A stretch of 64,000 bases of DNA from Candidatus Koribacter versatilis Ellin345 (GTDB lineage Bacteria > Acidobacteriota > Terriglobia > Terriglobales > Acidobacteriaceae), in the NCBI RefSeq assembly GCF_000014005.1, contig NC_008009.1:2604001-2668000 (forward strand). Direction: 5' to 3'. Shown here in pieces: positions 57,233 through 64,000 of this stretch. The notes beneath the pieces were generated by a model. It made no database searches, had not been told where the DNA came from, and saw only the letters and a program-made list of their open reading frames with translations. A program made the translations under genes and the position numbers. Within the stretch, counting starts at the first letter, position 1, and each line of letters opens with the position of its first letter.

Positions 57233-57268
57233 CCCACCCTATCCACAGAAAACGTGGATAAGGGTGGG
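57233..57268 (+). terminator. Long hairpin after the BCS1-like gene
   Basis: CCCACCCTATCCAC at 57233-57246 pairs with GTGGATAAGGGTGGG at 57254-57268 (one extra A), with a seven-base loop. It starts 18 bases after the stop. The downstream ACATTTTG is only weakly T-rich, so it may be a terminator or a dispersed palindrome. Confidence 0.6.
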
Positions 57269-57323
57269 ACACCACATTTTGTAATAAACTTCTCGGCACT
57301 ACTACTTTGCTCTGGGGTGAGAA

Positions 57324-58949
57324 ATGAAACGCATTGCTACGCTTTCGATTTGTGCTGCGCTGGCGCTGGGCTCGGCTGCTGTCGCGCAGGAGGATGTCCA
57401 TAAGCACCATCATGACGATGGCGTGGATCACACCACGAACTTCGGGCATGTGAACTTTCAGACATCGTGCTCGCCCGCGGCGCAAACGCAATTCGAGACC
57501 GGAGTAGCGGCGTTGCATTCGTTTGAGTACACCTCGGCAAAGAAGTTGTTTGGAGCGGCGGAACAGGCGGATTCAGAGTGCGCCATCGCCTATTGGGGCG
57601 AGGCCATGACGCTCTGGCACCAGCTTTGGGACACTCCCAAACAGGATGTGCTCAACGAAGGTTGGGCCATGATCCAGAAGGGCGAAAAAGCAAAGCATAC
57701 CAGCGCACGCGAGAGCGGCTATCTGAAAGCCGTTGAGGCCTACTACAAGCCGTCAAAACAGACCCCGGACGAGCGCGCGACAGCGTACTCCGACTCGATG
57801 GGCAAACTGCACGACAAGTATCCGGACGACGAGGAGGCTGCCGTCTTCTACGCCCTCTCGCTGCTCGCTTCTGAGCCGCCGACCGACACAACTCTCGCGA
57901 ATCCGAAGAAAGCTGTCGCAATCCTGAACCAGGTTCTGGCGAAGGACCCTGACCATCCGGGCGTGACGCATTACATCATTCACGCCAGCGACAATCCGCA
58001 CATGGCGCAGGACGCCGTCGCCGCAGCGAAGAAGTATGCGAGCATCGCGCCGGGCTCGCCGCACGCGGTGCATATGCCATCGCACATCTTTGCCCGCGTC
58101 GGCTACTGGCAGGACTCCATTAACTCCAACCTCGCCGCCATCGCGATCGCGAAGAAAGGCAACGAGGTCGACTACCAACTCCACCCCATGGACTTCCTGA
58201 TGTACGCCTACCTGCAAACCGGGCAGGACGACAAGGCCCGCACAACCGAGCAGGAAGCCGTCGGCATGGAGAACAAGGGCTATGGCCGCGGCCGCGAGCC
58301 GTTCTATTACTACGTGCAGGCGCACTTCCCTTCCATGCTTGCGCTCGAGCTGCGCGACTGGAAGGCCGCTGAGGCATTACAGCCCGTCGAAGGCGGGGAG
58401 CCCGGATTCAAAGCCATCACCTATTGGGCGCAGGCCGTCGGCGCAGGGCATTTGAAAGATGTTGCGAAGGCTCAGGAAGCCGTAAAGAACGTGGATGCCG
58501 CCATCGAGGCAGAAAACAAAGCGCATCCCGAGTATTCCCACGCCCCCGTGAACACTGACAAAAACGAAGCCCACGCCTGGCTCGCCTACGCGCAAGGCAA
58601 CAACGACGAAGCATTCCGTCTGCTGAAGGAAGTGATCGACTACCAGGACAAAGTCGGCAAGGGCGAAGTCGAACTGCCTGCCCGCGAAATGTATGCCGAC
58701 ATGCTGCTCGAACTCAATCGTCCGGCAGATGCGCTGGAACAATACAAAATTTCCCTGAAGACCGATCCGAACCGCTTCAACGGCGTCTATGGCGCCGGCA
58801 AAGCGGCGGAGATGGCCGGACAGCATGAAGTCGCTGTCGGCTACTACAAGCAGTTGGCCGAAAACTGCAAAGAGGCCGCGCCAGTACGTTCCGAGTTGGC
58901 GCACGCAAGAGAAGTAGCCGGCGGAGCGACGGTGGCCGCGGGACAATAG
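57324..58949 (+). CDS. Exported TPR-repeat protein
   Basis: A 541-residue exported protein; signal peptide LSICAALALGSAAVAQ. A His-rich stretch (DVHKHHHDDGVDHTTNFGHV) follows. TPR-like helices run to the end: FEYTSAKKLFGAAEQADSEC, YWGEAMTLWHQLWDTPKQDV, AAVFYALSLLASEPPTDTTL, KKAVAILNQVLAKDPDHPGV, NDEAFRLLKEVIDYQDKVGK, RPADALEQYKISLKTDPNRF. The motif THYIIHASDNPH and AVHMPSHIFARVGYWQDS could coordinate metal. The family is common in this group; no function is established. Confidence 0.85.
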   Translation: MKRIATLSICAALALGSAAVAQEDVHKHHHDDGVDHTTNFGHVNFQTSCSPAAQTQFETGVAALHSFEYTSAKKLFGAAEQADSECAIAYWGEAMTLWHQLWDTPKQDVLNEGWAMIQKGEKAKHTSARESGYLKAVEAYYKPSKQTPDERATAYSDSMGKLHDKYPDDEEAAVFYALSLLASEPPTDTTLANPKKAVAILNQVLAKDPDHPGVTHYIIHASDNPHMAQDAVAAAKKYASIAPGSPHAVHMPSHIFARVGYWQDSINSNLAAIAIAKKGNEVDYQLHPMDFLMYAYLQTGQDDKARTTEQEAVGMENKGYGRGREPFYYYVQAHFPSMLALELRDWKAAEALQPVEGGEPGFKAITYWAQAVGAGHLKDVAKAQEAVKNVDAAIEAENKAHPEYSHAPVNTDKNEAHAWLAYAQGNNDEAFRLLKEVIDYQDKVGKGEVELPAREMYADMLLELNRPADALEQYKISLKTDPNRFNGVYGAGKAAEMAGQHEVAVGYYKQLAENCKEAAPVRSELAHAREVAGGATVAAGQ

Positions 58950-58971
58950 ACGATGGGTTAGTTCCAAGTCC

Positions 58972-59035
58972 CGCAAATTGCGAGTTATAGTCACACTCGT
59001 AAGTTTTTCGATTGAGAGTGTCGCCGCAATTTGCG
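58972..59035. repeat. Nested inverted repeat before the YcxB-like gene
   Basis: CGCAAATTGCG at 58972-58982 and CGCAATTTGCG at 59025-59035 are exact inverted copies, each nearly palindromic, with inner arms ACACTC (58993-58998) and GAGTGT (59016-59021). The whole 64-base block fills most of the 98-base gap and ends 12 bases before the next gene's ATG. Could be an operator or a small mobile palindrome. Confidence 0.5.
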
Positions 59036-59047
59036 ACCATGCTGTAG

Positions 59048-59554
59048 ATGGAGATCCGATATCAACTTACAGCTAGAGATTTTCAGGAAGCGCTGGTTGC
59101 TCATCGCCAAGTACGTCCAGTAACGCGATGGATTTACCGCACTCTCAAAGCAATCGTCGTTGTATTTGCTCTCTTTGCAATTTTAAGTGCGGTCGCTGAC
59201 CACCGGCGTGAGACGCTCCTGAACCTGGTTCCAGCGTATGGGTTGCTGGTAATGTGGGCCGCTCTCATATGGTTGCTACCAATCTGGTCAGGCCAGAACC
59301 AATTCCGCAAACAGCCTGGAGTCCAGGGATCGCGAACCGTCGAGATCGACGACCGAGGGATCAGATCGAGATGGGACGGCGGTAGTTCGGACACGGAATG
59401 GAAGACCTACGTCCGCTCTTACGAATCACGAAATGACGTACTCTTGTACACCTCGCCGGTGTGTTTCAACATTCTTCCCAAACGCGCATTTGATGCAGCG
59501 CAACTAACAGAATTCCGAACCCTGCTAAAAGACAAGGTCGCGGCACCGAAATAG
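59048..59554 (+). CDS. YcxB-like membrane protein
   Basis: A 168-residue protein with two central transmembrane helices (AIVVVFALFAILSAVAD; LVPAYGLLVMWAALIWLLPI) and a C-terminal beta domain: SRTVEIDDRGIRSRWDGGSS, DTEWKTYVRSYESRNDVLLY, CFNILPKRAFDAAQLTEF. This layout matches YcxB-like proteins. Its start is just after the inverted repeat. Function unknown. Confidence 0.75.
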   Translation: MEIRYQLTARDFQEALVAHRQVRPVTRWIYRTLKAIVVVFALFAILSAVADHRRETLLNLVPAYGLLVMWAALIWLLPIWSGQNQFRKQPGVQGSRTVEIDDRGIRSRWDGGSSDTEWKTYVRSYESRNDVLLYTSPVCFNILPKRAFDAAQLTEFRTLLKDKVAAPK

Positions 59555-59580
59555 TTCGATTTTCGTCACCAAAAATTGAA

Positions 59581-59871
59581 TTACTGCGCGCTCGCCGAAC
59601 TGGCCTGCGCGATCGCCGGCAGAAACACCGTAAACGTCGTGCCGTGATCTTCGTTCGTATTCGTTTGCACGCGCACGGTACCGTCGTGGCGATCGACGAT
59701 CTCTTTTACCACCCACAAGCCCAACCCAGTGCCCACGTCTTTCTTGGTGGTGAAGAAGGCTTCGAAGAGCCTCGACCGGTGCTCGTCGGGAATGCCGGGG
59801 CCGTCGTCTTTGACGGAGAGTTCGACGCCGGCGTTTGAAATCAGGTTGGCAACGACTGGCGAAGAGCCCGC
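59581..59871 (-). pseudogene. Histidine kinase remnant (ATPase domain, truncated and internally deleted)
   Basis: The minus strand encodes VVANLISNA joined directly to GVELSVKDDGPGIPDEHRSR, then LFEAFFTTKKDVGTGLGLWV, VKEIVDRHDGTVRVQTNTNE, DHGTTFTVFLP and a short tail ending at TAA. These are the N, G1 and G2 boxes of a histidine-kinase ATPase. The frame is closed by a TAG at 59872, no start codon fits, and the 15 or so residues normally between the N box and G1 strand are missing. The dimerisation and sensor domains are absent. It is a decayed gene. Confidence 0.7.
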
Positions 59872-59906
59872 CTAAGCTTGCCTCGCGCCAAGTCACGCCA
59901 TTTGCA

Positions 59907-61106
59907 CTAGAGCCGATGTTTCGTCCACTCGTCGATGCGGTCCAGCGCCTTGGCAATGTTCTCGATCGAATTCGCGATTGAGAAACGCAGATACCCTTCA
60001 CCGAAGGATCCGAAGGCCGTGCCCGAAAGCCCGGCGACACCAGCTTCATCAAGGAGAGCGTCGGCCAGTTTTTTCGAAGGCCAGCCGGTCTTGGTGATGT
60101 TCGGGAACGTGTAGAACGCGCCATGCGGGCTACGGCACGAGAAGCCTTTAATCTGGTTTACGCGCTTGATGAAGAAATCGCGGCGCTCGAGGAAAGCTTT
60201 GTTCATCGCCGCCACCGACGACTGATCGCCTTTGATCGCTTCCACGCCGGCCATTTGCGAGAAGCTCGCGGTGCAGGAGACGGAGTTCGTCGCCAAGCGC
60301 GCGATGTGCGCTGCAAGGTCCGCGCGCATTACGCCGAAGCCCATGCGCCAGCCCGTCATCGCCCACGTCTTGGAGAAGCCGTCGAGCAGGATGGTACGCT
60401 CCTGCATGCCCGGCAGCGACATGATGGAGTGGTGCTGGCCTTCGAAAATCAGGCGGCTGTAGATCTCGTCGCTCATCACCATGATGTCGCGGTCGCCAAT
60501 GGCGTCGGCGATATCGGCGATGTCCTGCTTCGTCAAAACGCCGCCCGTGGGGTTCTGCGGCGAATTGATGATGATCATCTTGGTGCGATCGGTGATGAGA
60601 TCTTTGAGCTCATTGACGTCGAGACGGAAGTCGCGCTCTTCGCGAAGCGGGATCGGCACCGCTTTCGCGCCCACAAAATTGATCATGCTCTCGTAGATCG
60701 GGAACCCGGGATTCGGGTAGATGATCTCGTCGCCTTCGTCGGCGAGCGCGAGCATGGTGAAGAAGATGATCGGCTTGCCGCCCGGGACGACGACGACTTC
60801 TTCCGGCGTGACCTTCACGCCCCGCGTCTTCGAGACTTCTTCCGCGATCGTCTGCCGAAGAATCGGCAGTCCGGCCGACGGCCCGTAGTGGGTGAAACCC
60901 TTGTTGAGCGCGTCTATGCCAGCGTCTACGACGTTGCGCGGAGTATCGAAATCGGGCTCGCCAATTTCAAGGTGGACAATGTCCTTACCCTTGGCTTCCA
61001 GCGCGCGGGCGCGGACCAGGACTTCGAACGCGGTTTCTGTGCCGAGTCGGGCCATGCGGCGCGCGAGCGGCAGCTCTGTCATAGTTTTGGTCATAAGCAA
61101 ACTCAT
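59907..61106 (-). CDS. Class I/II aminotransferase (aspartate aminotransferase-like)
   Basis: A 399-residue PLP enzyme. IVHLEIGEPDFDTPRNVVDA, THYGPSAGLPILRQTIAEEV, IIINSPQNPTGGVLTKQDIA, VMSDEIYSRLIF and LDGFSKTWAMTGWRMGFGVM (Schiff-base Lys) give the fold, and LRFSIANSIENIAKALDRI the C-terminus. It uses PLP to move amino groups; the exact substrates cannot be told from motifs. ATGs a few codons in are alternative starts. Two direct repeats lie upstream of the start. Confidence 0.92.
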   Translation of the reverse strand: MSLLMTKTMTELPLARRMARLGTETAFEVLVRARALEAKGKDIVHLEIGEPDFDTPRNVVDAGIDALNKGFTHYGPSAGLPILRQTIAEEVSKTRGVKVTPEEVVVVPGGKPIIFFTMLALADEGDEIIYPNPGFPIYESMINFVGAKAVPIPLREERDFRLDVNELKDLITDRTKMIIINSPQNPTGGVLTKQDIADIADAIGDRDIMVMSDEIYSRLIFEGQHHSIMSLPGMQERTILLDGFSKTWAMTGWRMGFGVMRADLAAHIARLATNSVSCTASFSQMAGVEAIKGDQSSVAAMNKAFLERRDFFIKRVNQIKGFSCRSPHGAFYTFPNITKTGWPSKKLADALLDEAGVAGLSGTAFGSFGEGYLRFSIANSIENIAKALDRIDEWTKHRL

Positions 61107-61160
61107 GATTATAGCTCCTATAAGCGCCGACGATTATCACCGGAGTTAACAGCGCCGCGC

Positions 61161-61193
61161 TGTGACGGAAGGCATCCCCGTTTGTGACGGAAG
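61161..61193. repeat. Two 11-base direct repeats, 22 bases apart
   Basis: TGTGACGGAAG occurs at 61161-61171 and again at 61183-61193, a spacing of two helical turns. They lie 55-87 bases upstream of the aminotransferase start, in a 134-base gap, and could bind a regulator of that gene. Confidence 0.5.
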
Positions 61194-61240
61194 TACATCG
61201 TGGAGCGATATGGCGCGAGGAGCGGCCAGCAGGACGAAAG

Positions 61241-61648
61241 CTACTCCGAATCGGAATCCAGCACGATCGTGGAGGTGATCTCGGCGGTCTTTTCCAGCAT
61301 GGCGGATACCGAGCAGTACTTCTCCTTCGAGAGCCGGACCGCATCTTCCACCGACTTGCGGTCCACTGCTCCAGCAACGCGGTAGGTCAAGGCGATCTTG
61401 GTGAAGACCTTCGGAAAATCAGACGCGCGCTCGGCGACCGCACTGACTTCAATCGAGGTGTACGGCTCACGCTTTTTGCGCAGGATGGAGATGACATCGG
61501 AGCCAGTGCAAGCGCAAAGGCCCATCAGGACGAACTCCAGAGGGCTGCTGGCGGTTTTAGTGTCGCTGGCGTCCACCATTACGGAGTGGCCACTGGCCGC
61601 AACGGCGGTCATGCGGTCGTCTTCAATCCATTTGGCACGGGCATGCAT
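61241..61648 (-). CDS. OsmC/YhfA family protein
   Basis: A 135-residue OsmC-like protein: KWIEDDRMTAVAASGHSVMV, ASSPLEFVLMGLCACTGSDV, ISILRKKREP, then KYCSVSAMLEKTAEITSTIV. The two conserved cysteines (in LCACTG and KYCSV) form the reactive pair of peroxide-reducing members. Small and complete. It lies 26 bases downstream of the CDF gene on the same strand and the two may share a transcript. Confidence 0.9.
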   Translation of the reverse strand: MHARAKWIEDDRMTAVAASGHSVMVDASDTKTASSPLEFVLMGLCACTGSDVISILRKKREPYTSIEVSAVAERASDFPKVFTKIALTYRVAGAVDRKSVEDAVRLSKEKYCSVSAMLEKTAEITSTIVLDSDSE

Positions 61649-61674
61649 GAAGAAATTGTAGCTCGAAGCTGAGG

Positions 61675-63126
61675 TTAGCGCCGTGCGTCCGTCGCCGGTT
61701 CAGGATGGATCAGCACGCGAAAGAGCTCGGGATGCGCGTGTTTAAAGGCGATCTCCAACTCGGTCTGTACTTCGTGCACTCGCGACAAGGTCATGTTGTC
61801 GTCGAAGGTGCAATGGCAGGAAACGTAAAGCCGCCCTCCGACGCGCTTGAATTCCACGTCGTGCATATCGTGGATTTCCTTGAACCGGTCGGCAATCGCG
61901 AGAAGCTGCTTCTCCAGCTTGGCGTCGCTCTCGATTCGCTGCGTATGCTCGATCCGCGCCGGTTCGCTCTCGATGTGAGTGAGGATGGAGTCAATCTCCT
62001 TCACCTCGTCTCTAATATCTGCTTCGAGCCGGGTGACTAGATCGTGCGCCTGCATCATGGTGAGGCGCTCGTCGAGCTCCACATGTTGTTCGACGTGGAG
62101 CTTGCCGTCAATCTCCTGGATGGAAATGTCGTGCACGTACCAGTTGTTGCGGGTGGCGACACCGCGAATCCGGTCGAAGATGTTTTCTCCGCGCCCGGCG
62201 CGAGGAATCGCGATCACGTCAACGTCGGCCTCGGGAAGCACCTGGCGCACGGCGGCGCGGGCCGCATCGGCGACCAGGCCGGAGCGTTGAAACGTAACTT
62301 GCCGCGAAAGCCCGATGTTCAAGTCCACGAAGTAGTGGTTGCCAGCCTTGCGAATGCGTACGCGCTCGATTTCCAGCACGCCCTCAACCGCCGACACGTG
62401 ATCGATGATCTTGGAGCGGACGCCAGCAGGAGCGGCATCGAGCAATGCGTCGACGGTCTGCCGCGCCAGTCGCCAGGAGACATAAACGACAATTCCCGCG
62501 ACGCAAAGTGCAGCGAGGGGATCGGCCTTCATCAGCCATGTAGTGCCAGTGCGCTGCGCGTACGCCACTACCGCGAGGCCGAGGATTACGACGGAACTCG
62601 ACCAGACGTCGGTGCTGAAGTGCAACGCGTCGGCCTCAAGCGCCTGGCTGTTGTACTTGTCAGCAATGCGCTTGAGTTTGCGCGACCGCCAGATATCTAC
62701 GGCGATCGAGATGAACATCACCACAAACGCCCATATGCTCGGCTTGATCTCAATGTTTCCGTGGAAGAACAGCCGCTTTCCTGCCTCGTAAACGATCCAG
62801 ACACATGTCAGCAGCAGTAGGCCCGTTTCGATGAAGGCCGAGAAGTTTTCCACCTTGCCGTGACCGAATTGATGATCGGCGTCGGCAGGTTTATCGCTCA
62901 CCCGAATAGACATGAACGTGATGAAGGCGGCGATGAGATCGAGGCCGGAGTGGGCAGCTTCCGAAAGGATTCCCAAGCTGCCGGTGTACACGCCCACTAC
63001 CACTTTGAGGCCGGTAATGAAGATGGCGGCGAAGACGGAATTCAGCGCGACGGCGTGCTTATCGCGCCGCATTGCCTCGAGTTCGAGCTGCGTTGCATTG
63101 GGCACGAAGCTGCCGGCCTGGGCCAT
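61675..63126 (-). CDS. Cation diffusion facilitator with three dimerisation-like C-terminal domains
   Basis: A 483-residue CDF. I chose the ATG that begins MAQAGSFVPNATQLELEAMR; an earlier in-frame start at 63219 overlaps the next gene. The membrane part has EAAHSGLDLIAAF and DALHFSTDVWSS, the HxxxD zinc sites. The usual C-terminal ZT-dimer domain (VRSKIIDHVSAVEGVLEIER) is followed by two more of similar size (NNWYVHDISIQEIDGKLHVE; HDMHDVEFKRVGGRLYVSCH). Most CDFs have one. It likely exports zinc or another divalent metal. Confidence 0.9.
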   Translation of the reverse strand: MAQAGSFVPNATQLELEAMRRDKHAVALNSVFAAIFITGLKVVVGVYTGSLGILSEAAHSGLDLIAAFITFMSIRVSDKPADADHQFGHGKVENFSAFIETGLLLLTCVWIVYEAGKRLFFHGNIEIKPSIWAFVVMFISIAVDIWRSRKLKRIADKYNSQALEADALHFSTDVWSSSVVILGLAVVAYAQRTGTTWLMKADPLAALCVAGIVVYVSWRLARQTVDALLDAAPAGVRSKIIDHVSAVEGVLEIERVRIRKAGNHYFVDLNIGLSRQVTFQRSGLVADAARAAVRQVLPEADVDVIAIPRAGRGENIFDRIRGVATRNNWYVHDISIQEIDGKLHVEQHVELDERLTMMQAHDLVTRLEADIRDEVKEIDSILTHIESEPARIEHTQRIESDAKLEKQLLAIADRFKEIHDMHDVEFKRVGGRLYVSCHCTFDDNMTLSRVHEVQTELEIAFKHAHPELFRVLIHPEPATDARR

Positions 63127-63219
63127 ACTTCGATTATCGCCTGTGGGCAGCGGTGCGCCAATGAGGAAAGCGTGACCCTGTGCTACGATTTTTGCGAACG
63201 TTCCATCGGAGATCCTCAC

Positions 63220-64000
63220 GTGCCGCGCTTTCTGGTCTGCGCAATTCTCTTACTCGGTTCCCTGGAATCCATTGCGCAACAACGGGCCCAGGTAGAAAGC
63301 GCTCTCGATGGCGGCGTGGCGCCGGACGAATTCGTCATCCTGGTTACCGGGGCCTGTGAGACCAAGCCGGGTGATTTTGCGATACGAGACTGCGTCCGCG
63401 GGGTGACACGGGCGGAATTTGAGCAGATCATTTCCATTGCCGCGCCCAATGCCACTCCGCAGATACGCCAGAAGGTTGCCGAAGCGCTGGGCGAGATCAT
63501 CATCCTCTCGAACGAGGCCAAAAAGCGCGATCTGCCGAAAGATCCGGCGATCAAAGAGACGGTGAAGTTCAGCCAGCTGCAAGCGCTCCAGAACCTGCTC
63601 ATCTCGCAATCCATCAAGAAAGACGCCGACAACGTACCGCAAGCCGATGTCGAGGCGTATTACAACGCCCACATCGGCGACTACCAGAGCGGCGAGTTCC
63701 AGAAGATCATCGTGCCGGCGACTGTCTCCGACAATGTCGACGAGAGGACCAAGCTCGCCGCAGATTTGCAGAAGCGCTGTGTAGCTGGTGAAGATCCCGC
63801 AAAACTCCAGGCGGAGATTGATGACAAGGCAAAGCGTACGCCGACCAAGCTGGTGGAACTGAAGAACCAGCACCAGAACTTCTATCCCGTGGCGGAGCAT
63901 CCGATCTTCGACTTGAAGCCTGGCCAATGTTCTGCCGTCATTCCTGAGCAGCAGGACCTTGCGATTTACAAGGTGACGGCGATCAAGACCACGCCAATCG
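63220..64000 (+). CDS. Peptidyl-prolyl isomerase-like protein (3' end missing)
   Basis: A GTG start after GGAGATCC opens a frame that runs off the window, 260 codons visible. Signal peptide: FLVCAILLLGSLESIAQ. The central part resembles SurA/PpiC-type chaperones: ISIAAPNATPQIRQKVAEAL, LGEIIILSNEAKKRDLPKDP, KFSQLQALQNLLISQSIKKD, YYNAHIGDYQSGEFQKIIVP, then a parvulin-like stretch FYPVAEHPIFDLKPGQCSAV. The catalytic part may continue past the edge. Predicted periplasmic folding factor. Divergent from the CDF gene, 93 bases between starts. Confidence 0.8.
   Translation, partial: MPRFLVCAILLLGSLESIAQQRAQVESALDGGVAPDEFVILVTGACETKPGDFAIRDCVRGVTRAEFEQIISIAAPNATPQIRQKVAEALGEIIILSNEAKKRDLPKDPAIKETVKFSQLQALQNLLISQSIKKDADNVPQADVEAYYNAHIGDYQSGEFQKIIVPATVSDNVDERTKLAADLQKRCVAGEDPAKLQAEIDDKAKRTPTKLVELKNQHQNFYPVAEHPIFDLKPGQCSAVIPEQQDLAIYKVTAIKTTPI

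Overview
The window is bacterial chromosome of moderately high GC, densely packed with genes on both strands. I infer a member of the Acidobacteriota, close to Terriglobia/Koribacter-type organisms. The grounds are recognition rather than a search: a bacillithiol gene (bshC), a PCYCGC/CYCXC-type cysteine protein, a Pkn-type kinase fused to TolB-like repeats and opening MSLAPGTILGAYEIR, a pilin-type C-terminal domain of the acidobacterial kind, a cytochrome P460, many small secreted proteins, and several GTG/TTG starts. I see no rRNA, tRNA, CRISPR array, transposase, integrase or phage gene; this is core and lightly accessory chromosome. Both edges cut a gene (bshC on the left, a parvulin-like isomerase on the right).

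Layout. 1-9.3 kb: the end of bshC, a small CxxC protein, a glycerophosphodiesterase, two convergent CPBP membrane proteases that overlap, then a tightly coupled mazG - GNAT acetyltransferase - OSBS/NSAR enolase trio, a YvcK-type protein, a TPR protein and a CYCXC protein. 9.4-18.8 kb: signal peptidase I, a DUF4440 protein, and a carA...carB operon interrupted by a secreted HExxH protein and a carboxypeptidase-regulatory-like protein, followed by a GntR regulator. 18.9-27.1 kb: cytochrome P460, a YCF48-like protein, truB, rhomboid, YciI, then a minus-strand run GT2 - PTPS - PTPS - folE - small protein - SDR that could encode tetrahydrobiopterin synthesis, and a TlpA lipoprotein. 27.1-32.1 kb: DoxX, a large copper-type P-ATPase with a YHS domain and two metal-binding modules, a divergent HMA-like 75-residue protein, PAP2, DUF1348. 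32.1-32.7 kb is the longest stretch without a gene and holds a strong 12-bp stem-loop.

32.7-40.9 kb: heme O synthase, a kinase/TolB sensor, an ABC-2 exporter, a DUF420 (CtaM-like) protein, ssb, corA, and a membrane protein ending in a pilin-like domain. The ctaB-ABC-DUF420 group looks like a cytochrome-oxidase assembly set. 40.9-50.3 kb: TPR/DUF1579-like protein, lipoprotein, a coiled-coil protein coupled to a SET-domain methyltransferase, M1 peptidase, glutaredoxin-like protein, aldo/keto reductase, short-chain fatty-acid transporter, a lone receiver domain, a half-length AI-2E transporter and purQ. 50.3-64 kb: an intergenic inverted repeat, a 2-hydroxyacid dehydrogenase, transketolase, a periplasmic RidA, a BCS1-like AAA ATPase preceded by a possible 28-residue ORF, a TPR protein, YcxB-like protein, a histidine-kinase remnant, an aminotransferase, OsmC, a CDF transporter with extra C-terminal domains, and the start of a parvulin-like isomerase.

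The observations I would follow first are the folE/double-PTPS/SDR cluster, the BCS1-like ATPase, the SET-domain/coiled-coil pair, the genes inserted between carA and carB, the pilin-domain fusion, and the kinase remnant. All functional calls come from reading motifs by eye; no database search was run.
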